From contig NZ_CP088245.1 in the NCBI RefSeq assembly GCF_021117275.1, forward strand, positions 4,776,001-4,840,000: a DNA stretch of 64,000 bases, written 5' to 3'. The notes beneath the pieces are model-generated. The model saw nothing but the letters and a program-made list of their open reading frames with translations, ran no database searches and was not told the origin of the DNA. Within the stretch, counting starts at the first letter, position 1, and each line of letters starts with the position of its first letter. Positions 26,516-35,760 of the stretch are shown one piece after another. Both the position numbers and the translations under genes were made by a program. The DNA comes from Metabacillus sp. B2-18 (GTDB lineage: Bacteria; Bacillota; Bacilli; Bacillales; Bacillaceae).

Positions 26516-28147
26516 ATGCTTGGTCGGGAACTTAGTAAAGAATTTGTACTTGGTGCCGGTGAACAGATTAAACAGTTGCTTTCTCCTCAGGATGAGCATG
26601 ATCGTAATGTCGTGAAAAAAGGACTCATTTTATATCGTCAAGGTAGTATTTATAATGTGAGCACAACAAGTCACACTGTTTCCGCAAAAGTCCAGGATGT
26701 CACGAGTGTTCAGGTTGAGCTTGATTTGGATGATTTTGTGATGAGCACGTGCACTTGTCCGGCTCCTTCAATATGTCGGCACCGTATTGCAGCCTTTCTA
26801 TATGTATATGCAAGTGTGGACCGAGTCGGTACCTTCGTTGATTTTTGGAAAGAAGAAAAACCGAGCGATGATGTGTTAAAGCATGTACGTAAAGCGAGCT
26901 CACTTTTAAAGCCTGAAAAGGAGTATGAAGATTCCTCCCTTGCAAGCTGGATTGCGTTTTTTGATCGTGAGTTTGAGAGCTGGTATGATCAGCTTTCTTC
27001 ACCAAATCAGCTTTTTCAAAGTCTTTTTCATCATTATTATTCAGCCCTGAAAAAGAAGGCACCGAAGTCTCCTGAGATGAAGCAGTTTTTTATCGTTCAG
27101 GCATCTGTGACAGTTTTTATAAAAATCTTGCAGCTAATTAATGAGACGAAGCCAACAGACTATATGTTACAACATATTATTTACCCTTATATTGATCAGC
27201 TTTCAGATAATGTGGCGATCGCGATTTCTGAGATGAAACGCTATGCCTTACCGTTTGCCCTTGATCCGCTTTTAGTGGACAGTGTTGAGCGCTTCCGTGA
27301 GCTGTTGTTTACGAGCAAGCAATATCAATACGAGCGCTCGAATTTGTATCAACTGCTATGGATTGAACTATTGCGTCGCGATAAGTTTATTAATATCGAA
27401 CGAGAATGGCTTGAGGAGCATCTTGAAGATGAAAAAAATCACGAGCCTTCGTTTGCGGTGGAAATGGAAACAGCGCTCATGCATATGGATTTTCTTCAAT
27501 CGCGTGATGAGCACATTTTTGAAACGATGAAAAAGCTTTCACCTTCTGCACTTCCTTTTACCTTTCATTGGGTTGAGGACATCATGAAAAAGAAAAATTG
27601 GAAGCGCATGTCTGGGTGGATGTCTTATATGATGGACAATTCAACCGAATACATAAACAGTGATCTTCCTTTTGAGGAAAAACGACAAGTTATCCGTTAT
27701 ATGATGCAGCTTATTAAGCAATATTCAAAAGCTACAAATGATGAAAAGCTGTTTGAACGGGCGTGCCGTAATATGCTTCCGTTGAGTTATGCGGAATATC
27801 ATGATTTTCTTTTAGATAAAGAGCAGTATCGTACGTGGATTGAACTGCAGACGTTATTAGGTTTTTCAATTGAAGAAATGGATACTTATGTGTTAAGAGA
27901 TATTGAAAAAAGTGAGCCGGGTGTCCTTTTGCCTCTTTATGTTAAAACGGTTAAGCATGAAATCAGTATGAAGACCCGTGAAAATTATAAAATGGCTGTG
28001 CGCTATTTGAAGAGAATGAAATCTCAGTACAAAAAGCTGAAGCGCGAAGAAGTATGGGAAAATTATATTTTGCAGCTATCGGATGAACATAAACGACTAC
28101 GTGCATTTCAGGAAGAATTGAAGAAAGGGAAGCTGATCCATGATTAA
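26516..28147 (+). CDS. ywqB: SWIM zinc finger protein, YwqB-like
   Basis: A 543-residue protein with a SWIM zinc finger near residues 78-90 (CTCPAPSICRH, the CxCx(n)CxH pattern), and a long helical remainder without membrane segments. ATG 26516 is chosen since AAAGGAG lies 8 nt upstream, inside a longer frame that begins at 26498. It overlaps the SNF2 helicase gene by 8 nt, matching the ywqB-ywqA pair of B. subtilis. The finger probably binds DNA or the helicase. Confidence 0.85.
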   Translation: MLGRELSKEFVLGAGEQIKQLLSPQDEHDRNVVKKGLILYRQGSIYNVSTTSHTVSAKVQDVTSVQVELDLDDFVMSTCTCPAPSICRHRIAAFLYVYASVDRVGTFVDFWKEEKPSDDVLKHVRKASSLLKPEKEYEDSSLASWIAFFDREFESWYDQLSSPNQLFQSLFHHYYSALKKKAPKSPEMKQFFIVQASVTVFIKILQLINETKPTDYMLQHIIYPYIDQLSDNVAIAISEMKRYALPFALDPLLVDSVERFRELLFTSKQYQYERSNLYQLLWIELLRRDKFINIEREWLEEHLEDEKNHEPSFAVEMETALMHMDFLQSRDEHIFETMKKLSPSALPFTFHWVEDIMKKKNWKRMSGWMSYMMDNSTEYINSDLPFEEKRQVIRYMMQLIKQYSKATNDEKLFERACRNMLPLSYAEYHDFLLDKEQYRTWIELQTLLGFSIEEMDTYVLRDIEKSEPGVLLPLYVKTVKHEISMKTRENYKMAVRYLKRMKSQYKKLKREEVWENYILQLSDEHKRLRAFQEELKKGKLIHD

Positions 28148-30899
28148 TACGATCAATATTGTACTGCATGCAGAGCAAATTGAGAACAATTCGTTTTATG
28201 TGTATTGTACATCTGCACACGACGAAAGCCCGCTTACAGTTGAAGAGTTTTCCCGTTATCTTTTCACCTGGCACGAGTCTTCTTTTTTCGGAACAAAATT
28301 AGAGGACATTAGCTATATCGGCTTGCCAGCTGTTCAGCTCTCAGCATGGATGATGGTCGAGCTGCTCGGAAAAGAAACGTACAATTCACTTGCGACGATT
28401 TCGTTGTCAGAAGATGCAGAGCGCCTTGCCCATGTGGCCCATACGATTTATGACATCATCGCAAATGGTGAGTATGTGCCTGATTTTGAAGGCTGGAAGC
28501 AAGGTGTGACACGCTTTAAAGATGCCCGAAATGAGCTCGAAGGCTTTGCTTTGGAATGGTTTTCTGCGGCTATGAACGATCTGATCGAAAATGATTTGAT
28601 TCTTCATGATGCATGGGCAGATATTGTGAATGCTTATCCTGTATTAACAACGTTTCAAGGACATTTCATCGATGAAGCAGATTTTCTTGAAAAAATCGGT
28701 TGGCATCACGATGATACACCATTTACAGTTGGCCTTCGATTAAATGAACCAGAAACGGACACTGATGATTGGCAGCTTGAGATTCTTTTGCGTAGTAAAA
28801 CGGATGAAGATGATTTGATTCATTATCAAGGCGAGCTGCCGAGAAAGTGGAAGCCTTTCTTAAGCAAGATTGAGCGTGAGCAGGAGCGCTTTTCAGAGGT
28901 TGTGCCTTGGTTAAGCTTTCAAACTGGAACCACGTATGTGACTGAAGATGAAGCTTGGTTGTTTTTAACCGATGCGAGTGAGACGCTCATTAATATGGGC
29001 GTGGAAATTTTGCTTCCATCATGGTGGCAGGTTGTGAAGGATTCGCAGCTTATGCTCAAGGCCAAGGTATCATCGTCCCCTCGTGGGCAGTCATTTGTTG
29101 GCATGAACTCATTGATTGATTTTAACTGGCGCTTTTCAACAAACGGCGTGGAGATGAGTGAAGAGGAATTTCTGCAGCTCGTTTCGCAGCAGCGCCGCCT
29201 TGTAAATTTTAGAGGACAGTGGATTAAGCTTGATCCTGCCTTCATTAAACAGGTTCAGGCCATTTTGAAAAAAGCTGATCGAGATGGTTTACATTTGTCT
29301 GATATTCTTCATCAGGAGCTGAACGCAAAAGATCTTGACGAAGATCATGATGATGTCGTTGATGCACGTGCATTTGCTAATATTCAAATTGAATTGAATC
29401 AGCAGATGAGAGGATTGCTTAGAAAGCTGACCGATACGGAGGAGCTGCCTACACACCAGATACCTGAGGAGTTTCAAGGAACACTTCGCCCTTATCAGCA
29501 AAATGGTGTGGATTGGTTGTTGTTTTTACGTAGTGTTGGCTTTGGCGCTTGTCTTGCAGATGATATGGGTCTTGGAAAAACGATTCAGATGATTGCTTAT
29601 TTTTCTTATGTAAAAGCTACGGAAAAGCCTGAGCATCCTGCGCTCATCATTGCGCCAACCTCAGTGCTTGGTAACTGGCAGAAGGAATTTGAAAAGTTTG
29701 CTCCGCACTTGAATGTGAAGCTTCATTACGGACCGAACCGCCCTAAGGAAGAGGGGTTTGCTCCTTCATTACAGGGCTATGATGTGATTATTACTTCATA
29801 TGGACTGTCACATGCTGATTTCGAGGAAGTTTCAGCTGTTAAGTGGAGTACGATTTGTTTAGATGAGGCGCAAAATATTAAAAATGCGCATACAAAGCAA
29901 TCGCGGGCAATCCGCAAGCTACGCGGGCAGCATCATATTGCCTTAACAGGAACGCCAATGGAAAACCGCTTAACAGAGCTTTGGTCCATTTACGATTTTC
30001 TGAATCATGGTTACTTAGGCAGCTTGCATAGCTTTCATAAACGCTATGTTCTTCCAATTGAAAAAGATCGTGATGTGGAGCAAATTGAACAGCTGCAGCG
30101 TTATATTAAGCCGTTTTTATTAAGACGTACAAAACGAGATGAACAGGTTGCGTTGAATTTACCTGAAAAGCAGGAGCAGAAAGAGTATATTCCGCTCTCT
30201 ATTGAGCAGGCCTCATTGTATGAGCAGCTTGTGAAGGATACATTTGAGCAGGTGAATTCATTGGCTGGTATGCAGCGTAAAGCATTGATTTTGAAGATGC
30301 TTGGGAAACTGAAGCAAATTTGTAATCACCCTGCCCTGTATTTAAAGGAACAACAGCCAAAGCAGTTAGTTTCTCGTTCACATAAAATTGAGAAGCTTTT
30401 AGAACTTACCACCTCCATCCGTGAGCAACAGGAAAGCTGCTTAATTTTCACGCAATATATCGGCATGGGTGAAATGATGAAAGGGCTGCTGGAAAAGGAA
30501 TTTGGTGAAAAGGTGTTGTTTTTGAACGGAAGTGTGATGAAATCAGAGCGTGACCGAATGGTTGAATCGTTTCAAAACAAGGACTTTCCGTTTTTAATTC
30601 TTTCATTGAAGGCTGGTGGAACAGGACTGAATTTAACAGCCGCCAACCATGTAATCCACTATGATCGCTGGTGGAATCCTGCCGTTGAAAACCAGGCAAC
30701 AGACCGCGCCTACCGAATTGGTCAGGACCGCTTCGTTCATGTTCATAAACTCATTACAACCGGAACGATTGAGGAAAAAATTGATGAGATGCTCGAGAAA
30801 AAGCAATCATTAAATGATGAAATTATCCAGAGTGAGAATTGGATTACAGAGCTTTCTTCTGATGAGCTTGAAGAGCTCTTTACGTTATCGATGAGCTAG
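28140..30899 (+). CDS. ywqA: SNF2-family DEAD-box helicase, YwqA-like
   Basis: A 919-residue SWI2/SNF2 ATPase. The N-terminal half is the SNF2-associated bacterial domain. Then come a Walker A segment DDMGLGKTIQ (about residues 472-480), motif Ia, a DEAQ box (CLDEAQNIKN), TGTPMENRL, and C-terminal helicase motifs (SLKAGGTGLNLTAANHV, DRAYRIGQ). It probably remodels DNA-protein complexes. Co-transcribed with the SWIM protein and followed by a tiny basic peptide gene. Confidence 0.9.
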   Translation: MINTINIVLHAEQIENNSFYVYCTSAHDESPLTVEEFSRYLFTWHESSFFGTKLEDISYIGLPAVQLSAWMMVELLGKETYNSLATISLSEDAERLAHVAHTIYDIIANGEYVPDFEGWKQGVTRFKDARNELEGFALEWFSAAMNDLIENDLILHDAWADIVNAYPVLTTFQGHFIDEADFLEKIGWHHDDTPFTVGLRLNEPETDTDDWQLEILLRSKTDEDDLIHYQGELPRKWKPFLSKIEREQERFSEVVPWLSFQTGTTYVTEDEAWLFLTDASETLINMGVEILLPSWWQVVKDSQLMLKAKVSSSPRGQSFVGMNSLIDFNWRFSTNGVEMSEEEFLQLVSQQRRLVNFRGQWIKLDPAFIKQVQAILKKADRDGLHLSDILHQELNAKDLDEDHDDVVDARAFANIQIELNQQMRGLLRKLTDTEELPTHQIPEEFQGTLRPYQQNGVDWLLFLRSVGFGACLADDMGLGKTIQMIAYFSYVKATEKPEHPALIIAPTSVLGNWQKEFEKFAPHLNVKLHYGPNRPKEEGFAPSLQGYDVIITSYGLSHADFEEVSAVKWSTICLDEAQNIKNAHTKQSRAIRKLRGQHHIALTGTPMENRLTELWSIYDFLNHGYLGSLHSFHKRYVLPIEKDRDVEQIEQLQRYIKPFLLRRTKRDEQVALNLPEKQEQKEYIPLSIEQASLYEQLVKDTFEQVNSLAGMQRKALILKMLGKLKQICNHPALYLKEQQPKQLVSRSHKIEKLLELTTSIREQQESCLIFTQYIGMGEMMKGLLEKEFGEKVLFLNGSVMKSERDRMVESFQNKDFPFLILSLKAGGTGLNLTAANHVIHYDRWWNPAVENQATDRAYRIGQDRFVHVHKLITTGTIEEKIDEMLEKKQSLNDEIIQSENWITELSSDELEELFTLSMS

Positions 30900-30915
30900 G
30901 AAGGGGTTTTTTCAG

Positions 30916-31014
30916 ATGGCAACAAAGCAAAAAAGCAAGAAGAAAAATGAAGAAAAAAAGGCCCCACAGTGGCAAAAGCTAGTTACATTAATTGAAAAGA
31001 AGGTTTCGAAGTAG
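30916..31014 (+). CDS. 32-residue basic peptide
   Basis: MATKQKSKKKNEEKKAPQWQ begins a lysine-rich peptide ending LIEKKVSK. GGAAGGGG lies about 9 nt upstream of the ATG, the gene is 16 nt after the helicase stop, and a strong terminator follows. So it is the third gene of the ywqBA operon. It might bind nucleic acid or the helicase. Function unknown. Confidence 0.6.
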   Translation: MATKQKSKKKNEEKKAPQWQKLVTLIEKKVSK

Positions 31015-31016
31015 AG

Positions 31017-31036
31017 CGACAGTTTTTTAGCTGTCG
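31017..31036 (+). terminator. Terminator of ywqBA operon
   Basis: CGACAG/CTGTCG stem with an 8-nt loop and a run of T. Confidence 0.85.
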
Positions 31037-31070
31037 TTTTTTTGTTTTTCCGTTACATTCTTTAAATAAA

Positions 31071-31100
31071 AATGGCTGATCGCTAAGCAATCAGCCATTT
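31071..31100 (-). terminator. Terminator of lipoprotein gene
   Basis: AATGGCTGATCGC pairs with the GCAATCAGCCATT arm, T-rich downstream on the minus strand. It is right after the stop at 31103. Confidence 0.8.
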
Positions 31101-31102
31101 TA

Positions 31103-31984
31103 TTACATTTCCATTTCAACCGCGTTATCAATAACCTCTTGAGGAACTTTTACTTCTTCAATTTCATTATAATCAGTGTACGTTCCTTCCATATTTTGCT
31201 TCAGTTTAACAGTTTCACCTTCAGCGGTAATTTCCATATCCATTACCGTATTTAGGCTTGTTGGGTAGTATGTTTCTTTGTTGATGTGGATTTCATACTT
31301 AATTTCATTGATCTTCATATTATTAAAAACATCTCCACCTGCGTAAAGATCTTGTGGAAGTGTTTGTTCGACTGTTTCTTTAATAAAGTCTGTGAATTTT
31401 TCACCTGATGCATTTAATTTTAAAATGAAGTTTTTATCATCTTGCTCAAATGTAAAGTCATCAACAAATTGTTGAAGCTTTTTTAGCTCTTCTGCTGGAT
31501 TTGTTTCTTGTGTTGATGTTTGCATCAGTTGATCTGACATTTCCTTCGGGAACGTCATCCATTGATTTGTTGATGAGTCAAATACAAAAATTCCATCAGG
31601 GGAGAAATATGTTTCAGTTGTATAAGTATTTTCCGCTCCAGCTTCGTTCATGTTCATATCCATTTTTTGATATAGTGTCATTGGATTTGTTACAACCTTC
31701 ATATCAATGGTTGAATCCATATCAATTTCTTCTGTTTGCTCAGAAGCAGACATTTCTTGAGTCATATCCATTTTAACAGCGAAGCTTTTCACTGATTCTG
31801 AAGCTTCCATTGATTTTGTCATTACTTCTTCAAGAGTTAGTTCTGATGTGTTTTCCTTTTTTGTGCTTTCTTCTGTTGGCTCTGCTTCTTCGTTAGTTGT
31901 TTTTGCTGTTTGATCACATGCTGCAAGCATAAACATTAATAAAGCGGCAAAAACAACCGATAGTGTTTTTTTCAATTTGTACAC
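31103..31984 (-). CDS. Lipoprotein, DUF6612-like
   Basis: A 293-residue lipoprotein. The signal ends in a lipobox (MLAAC), so Cys23 is lipidated. A Thr/Glu-rich linker follows. The remaining 230 residues resemble the LolA/LppX-like outer-face lipoproteins of the DUF6612 family (FSPDGIFVFDSSTNQWMTFP, NEIKYEIHINKETYYPTSLN, VDNA-type end). It would sit on the outer face of the membrane. Function unknown; lipid or peptide binding is plausible. Single gene with its own terminator. Confidence 0.82.
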   Translation of the reverse strand: MYKLKKTLSVVFAALLMFMLAACDQTAKTTNEEAEPTEESTKKENTSELTLEEVMTKSMEASESVKSFAVKMDMTQEMSASEQTEEIDMDSTIDMKVVTNPMTLYQKMDMNMNEAGAENTYTTETYFSPDGIFVFDSSTNQWMTFPKEMSDQLMQTSTQETNPAEELKKLQQFVDDFTFEQDDKNFILKLNASGEKFTDFIKETVEQTLPQDLYAGGDVFNNMKINEIKYEIHINKETYYPTSLNTVMDMEITAEGETVKLKQNMEGTYTDYNEIEEVKVPQEVIDNAVEMEM

Positions 31985-32151
31985 TCCTTCTTCCCTTTTA
32001 TATGTTATACGAATAAGTTCCCAGGAAGTTTCATATTTCTCCCAGAAACTATGGACTATGTGTAATGATAATAGAGATAGAGGGAAAATTCATGGTACAA
32101 ATTAACGAGTTTTGGACAAAAGATTCCTATCATCAAATTTGCAAAAAAATC

Positions 32152-32177
32152 GGCTGATCACCTCACAGCAATCAGCC
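32152..32177 (-). terminator. Terminator of ssb
   Basis: GGCTGAT/ATCAGCC stem, T-run on both strands, 63 nt beyond the ssb stop. Confidence 0.65.
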
Positions 32178-32239
32178 TTAAAAAATGTGGAATTAAGGGG
32201 ATACCATTGATTCTTTCTCATGAAGAGAACGAGGGAAAA

Positions 32240-32587
32240 TTAAGCTTCTTGCTCGACTAGTTCACGTGGCTTACCACTCATAAAGCGAACAGAATCAGCA
32301 ACAACTTCTGTAACATAAACACGGGTTTTTTCAGCATTTTCATAGCTTCGTGTTTGGATACGACCTGTGACACCTACGATTGAACCTTTGCGGCAGTAGT
32401 TAGCCGTATTCTCAGCAGTTCGTCTCCACACCGTACAATTCACAAAATCTGTTTCAATTTCTCCGGCTGCATTTCGGAAGCTTCGGCTAACAGCAAGTGT
32501 GATGTTCGCCACCGGTGCTCCATCAGCTGTGTAGCGAATTTCGGGGTCTTTTGTTAATCTTCCAACCAAAATGATTTGATTGATCAC
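32240..32587 (-). CDS. ssbB: Single-stranded DNA-binding protein, SsbB type
   Basis: A 115-residue OB-fold SSB ([55 protein letters not shown]). It ends shortly after the OB fold and lacks the long acidic tail with the DDDLPF-type tip present in the essential SsbA. This matches competence-type SsbB (YwpH), which in B. subtilis is adjacent to ywpG and ywpF, as here. It protects ssDNA taken up for transformation. Confidence 0.9.
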   Translation of the reverse strand: MINQIILVGRLTKDPEIRYTADGAPVANITLAVSRSFRNAAGEIETDFVNCTVWRRTAENTANYCRKGSIVGVTGRIQTRSYENAEKTRVYVTEVVADSVRFMSGKPRELVEQEA

Positions 32588-32770
32588 TTCATTCCTCCTT
32601 TCCTTTTTTGTACAAGCTTATTGTATTCGATTCCTAAGGATTGGAAAAATGAGTGAAATTGTTTTTTTATTTGCTTCTGTGCTATGAAACTAAATTTTTC
32701 TTATAAGGAAATAAATTTTTTAATTTGGTTTTATCTTGATACAACAAAATTCAACAATTTTCTAGTTTTT

Positions 32771-33178
32771 TTAATAATGTTGGTCTGTTAGTCGTTGTAG
32801 GGAATTCGTTACATATGAAAAATTGTTTTCACCAGTGAAGCTTACACTTTGAAGAATGTGTTGAAAGGATTGAGATTGAATGATTTCTTCATGAAGAGGT
32901 GTGTCAATATAGTGTTTTTCATCCTCATTCCAGGTAAAATACTGAATGGATAAGTCACTTTTTTCTAATTGAAAAATGATACGTAGAATACTATTCAAAT
33001 TTGGCTCTAAATATCGGATATCGACTGTGGCGTGTACAGGAACCCGAAAATGATGATAGTTTGTTGTACCTACTTCTTGATCTCCTACTCTCAGAATAAC
33101 TAAGTTTCCATCGGTATGTTCTCTAACTCGTTGTGGATTTTTTTCTAAGTAAATTGATTTCAGCCTAAATTCAACCAT
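32771..33178 (-). CDS. YwpG-like protein
   Basis: A 135-residue protein with beta-rich N-terminus (VEFRLKSIYLEKNPQRVREHTDGNLVILRVGD) and an FQLEKSDLSIQYFTWNE core. Position between ssbB and ywpF and the size correspond to YwpG. ATG 33178 follows a GAGAGG site at suitable distance; an upstream TTG at 33196 would place the start in front of the site. Its function is uncertain; a link to envelope proteins is known only for the B. subtilis member. Confidence 0.7.
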   Translation of the reverse strand: MVEFRLKSIYLEKNPQRVREHTDGNLVILRVGDQEVGTTNYHHFRVPVHATVDIRYLEPNLNSILRIIFQLEKSDLSIQYFTWNEDEKHYIDTPLHEEIIQSQSFQHILQSVSFTGENNFSYVTNSLQRLTDQHY

Positions 33179-33368
33179 TTCATGACCTCTCTTCAATTAT
33201 TTGTCAATGTAAGTATATTCCAATTTATCCTATTTCAAAATTTAACTATTTTTCATTTTTGGCTAAATTTGACGAAATATCGGGAAAAAGATAGTTTCAT
33301 CTCTTTCTTTCGTTGTATTTTACGTATTTTCTTAAATTAGGACGAATTATCTATTTTTGTACAGTATT

Positions 33369-33402
33369 AGAACATCACTCCATATGTTCTGTATTAGAAC
33401 AT
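33369..33402. promoter_or_regulatory. Putative XRE operator cluster
   Basis: AGAACAT (33369-33375), its inverse ATGTTCT (33384-33390) and a further AGAACAT (33396-33402) lie 60-95 nt upstream of the regulator start, consistent with autoregulation. Confidence 0.45.
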
Positions 33403-33461
33403 ACCTTGTCCCTATTCTCCTTTACGATAACAGTAAGCTTGGAGAAGGGAAATGTTGTTAC

Positions 33462-33872
33462 ATGAGAGAATTAGAGAAATTCCAAATGAATCTAAGATTT
33501 TATCGTGAACAAAATGGTTGGTCACAGGAGCAGTTGGCCGAAACAATCAGCGTATCCCGACCAGTTATTACCCGCCTTGAAACAGGTGAGCAAGCTCCAG
33601 ATCTTTCTTATTTAATATCGCTTAGCAATGCGTTTCAAGTAAGCATCGATCATCTGCTTGGACGCGATGAACAAACAAATGAATATCTTTATGAAATGTA
33701 TGGAAAATATCAAGCTGAAGGCTCCGTTTCTCAGTTGATTGATTATTTAATAAAAAACCCTAAGTTCACGCAAAGCCTGCAAGAGCTTTTATTAGTAAAA
33801 ACGAAAGACCGAAAAGAAATTGAAGCCATCATTATGACCGTCATTGAACGGGTATCAAATGTTTCGAAATAG
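33462..33872 (+). CDS. XRE-family regulator
   Basis: A 136-residue protein with an N-terminal helix-turn-helix (WSQEQLAETISVSRPVITRLETGEQAPDLSYLISLSNAFQVSIDHLLG), the classic Cro/CI-like fold, and a C-terminal helical region of about 60 residues. ATG 33462 is chosen, following GGAGAAGGGAA; upstream codons extend the frame but have no such site. The AGAACAT repeats upstream are probable binding sites. Its targets are unknown; ywpF follows on the same strand. Confidence 0.82.
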   Translation: MRELEKFQMNLRFYREQNGWSQEQLAETISVSRPVITRLETGEQAPDLSYLISLSNAFQVSIDHLLGRDEQTNEYLYEMYGKYQAEGSVSQLIDYLIKNPKFTQSLQELLLVKTKDRKEIEAIIMTVIERVSNVSK

Positions 33873-33948
33873 ACCGTCGATTGGCTCATTCTGTAGTTTG
33901 TGATCTCTATGGTATACTAAAAGAAAACGAGCTAGCGAGGATGATATC

Positions 33949-34272
33949 ATGAAAACGTTCAAGCTTGTCGGTCTACAAATTGATGATACAGCAGTAATTG
34001 AAAACAAAGTTATTTCTTTGAAAGATGGTCTTGTGATTAACAAAGAAGATGGCGAAAACTCCTGGTTAATCGAAGCTTTAATTTCAAAAGAATGGTTACC
34101 TTTTTTTAAAGAGCACGTGGAACAACCAGACACTCACCTGAAGGTCCTTGTTACAATCTCCAAAACAACCAACACACCTGCACAAATATCCGCTAGTGTG
34201 AAAAACATTACAGAATTGGAGGAATCTATTTCTGTTTTGTTGGATGGACGGTTGTTGGCGAGGTCGGTTTAG
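33949..34272 (+). CDS. ywpF: YwpF-like protein
   Basis: A 107-residue protein (MKTFKLVGLQIDDTAV..., KDGLVINKEDGENSWLIEALI, WLPFFKE) with the sequence style and location of YwpF, next to ywpG and ssb. Beta-rich, soluble. The B. subtilis version is longer (about 136 residues). Function unknown. Confidence 0.78.
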   Translation: MKTFKLVGLQIDDTAVIENKVISLKDGLVINKEDGENSWLIEALISKEWLPFFKEHVEQPDTHLKVLVTISKTTNTPAQISASVKNITELEESISVLLDGRLLARSV

Positions 34273-34323
34273 GGCGGAGGTTGTGGTGCCTGTGCGGGGG
34301 ATGTGGTCCGGAGCGGGGTGCTT

Positions 34324-34353
34324 GGTGCCTGTCACTTCCCGAATTTTGTCGAA
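34324..34353. repeat. Dispersed repeat copy
   Basis: GGTGCCTGTCACTTCCCGA then ATTTTGTCGAA; same element as at 25967 and 43470, in reverse orientation. Confidence 0.75.
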
Positions 34354-34435
34354 TGGCTGCACATGGTTGTGTGGCTTTTTTGTGTTTTTTCAAAGTGTAT
34401 TTCACAGCCAAGAACATCTTTTTTCACAGCAAAAG

Positions 34436-34461
34436 GCCCAGAACTACATCGGGTTCTGGGC
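34436..34461 (-). terminator. Terminator of cotJC
   Basis: GCCCAGAAC/GTTCTGGGC stem after the cotJC stop on the minus strand, with C-T-T-T-T following. Confidence 0.75.
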
Positions 34462-34470
34462 TAAAGCTTC

Positions 34471-35040
34471 TTAAAATATTTTTTTCCGATCTCTTTCGTC
34501 TTTTAGAATCTCAACCGCTTCTCTGAAACGTTGAGAATGGACAATTTCGCGTTCACGTAGGAAGGCTAAACTGTCATTCAAATCAGGGTCATCGGACATG
34601 TTTATGATCCACTGGTATGTAGCACGCGCTTTTTCTTCTGCAGCGATATCTTCGTAAAGGTCAGCGATTGGGTCGCCTTTTGCTTGGATGTAAGTTGCCG
34701 TGAATGGTGCGCCTGCTGCGTTGTGATAGAAAAGTGCTGAGTCGTGATTTACATAATGGGGGTCAAGGCCCGCTGCTTTTAGCTGCTCTGGTGTGGCGTC
34801 TTTTGTGAGCTTGTAAATCATTGTTGCGATCATTTCGAGGTGGGCAAATTCCTCTGTGCCGATATCGTTTAATAAGCCCACTACTTTATCAGGAATTGTG
34901 TAGCGTTGATTTAAATAGCGAAGTGCAGCTGCGAGTTCACCGTCGGCACCGCCGTATTGTTCAATAAGATATTTTGCAAGTGTCGGGTTACATGTGCTTA
35001 CTTTTACAGGGTATTGAAGTTTTTTTTCATAAACCCACAT
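34471..35040 (-). CDS. cotJC: Spore coat manganese catalase CotJC
   Basis: A 189-residue di-manganese catalase-like ferritin fold: GADGELAAALRYL, GTEEFAHLEMIATMIY and AAEEKARATYQWI carry the Glu/His metal ligands. CotJC is a coat component made in the mother cell under sigma-E and depends on CotJA for assembly. Here it is separated from cotJB by 453 bp of repeats instead of being directly adjacent. It may need its own promoter or depend on read-through. Confidence 0.9.
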   Translation of the reverse strand: MWVYEKKLQYPVKVSTCNPTLAKYLIEQYGGADGELAAALRYLNQRYTIPDKVVGLLNDIGTEEFAHLEMIATMIYKLTKDATPEQLKAAGLDPHYVNHDSALFYHNAAGAPFTATYIQAKGDPIADLYEDIAAEEKARATYQWIINMSDDPDLNDSLAFLREREIVHSQRFREAVEILKDERDRKKIF

Positions 35041-35080
35041 GCTGTTATTCTCCTCTCCTGTTTATGTCGCTTTTTGTCTA

Positions 35081-35176
35081 ATCGCGGATAAATCTTCAGA
35101 ATCGCAGATAAAATGCGAATAATCGCGGATAAATCTCGAAAATCGCAGATAAAATCCCGATAATCGCGGATAAACC
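35081..35176. repeat. Tandem repeat TCGCGGATAAA
   Basis: Five tandem units of about 20-21 nt with the core TCGC(G/A)GATAAA. The same core recurs in an array at 53860-53949. Confidence 0.8.
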
Positions 35177-35209
35177 TCTTGATAGAATTGAAAATCCTGC
35201 TAGATTGCT

Positions 35210-35420
35210 GATATATGCACTAATTTAGAACAAGTCCAGGCTAATTTGCCGATATACCTCCTAATTTAGTAGCTAATCCCTGCTATATGGTCGATACACC
35301 TCTTAATTTAGTATCTAATCCCTGCTATTTTACCGATATATCCCCTAATTTAGTGCAAATCCCTGTTGAACCTCCGATACGCCTCTAATTTAGTAGCAAA
35401 TCCCTGTTAAATCGTACGAA
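35210..35420. repeat. Tandem repeat CTAATTTAGTAGC, about 41-nt period
   Basis: At least five units of about 41 nt with CTAATTTAG and AATCCCTG cores. Sequence differs from all other arrays in the window. Confidence 0.75.
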
Positions 35421-35493
35421 GTTAAGCCTCTATTTTTGAAGATAAATCCAGGTCAGTTCCTCTTAAACTCTGTTCACCTCAATTACCGCCCCA

Positions 35494-35760
35494 CTACACC
35501 TGCCAAGGCCATGGAGCAGTTCCCCAGCTCCAATTTGCATCGGCAAAGCTGCCACCGTATTGTGTGAGCATGCCGAATTTGGCTTCAAATGTCTGTCTTA
35601 ACTGTTTGGAATAGGCAGCGTATTGGTTAAATTGTTGCAGGGCTTGCATGTCATTTGGATGTGTATCTAAATATAGAGTTAGTTCGACAAGTACAAAGTC
35701 TACAGCTTGAAGCTCCTCTAGCAGTTTGTAGTACTCATCTGGTAATTGCTTGTGACTCAT
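35494..35760 (-). CDS. cotJB: Spore coat protein CotJB
   Basis: An 88-residue CotJB: LEELQAVDFVLVELTLYLDTHPNDMQALQQFNQY is the diagnostic stretch. Soluble, helical, with a Trp-rich end. Its ATG overlaps the cotJA stop by 4 nt, so both are translationally coupled. Sporulation mother-cell gene. Confidence 0.9.
   Translation of the reverse strand: MSHKQLPDEYYKLLEELQAVDFVLVELTLYLDTHPNDMQALQQFNQYAAYSKQLRQTFEAKFGMLTQYGGSFADANWSWGTAPWPWQV

Noticed and set aside
34226-34526. Frames on both strands at 34.2-34.5 kb
   Set aside because: They overlap the repeat copy and the cotJC terminator and lack ribosome sites.
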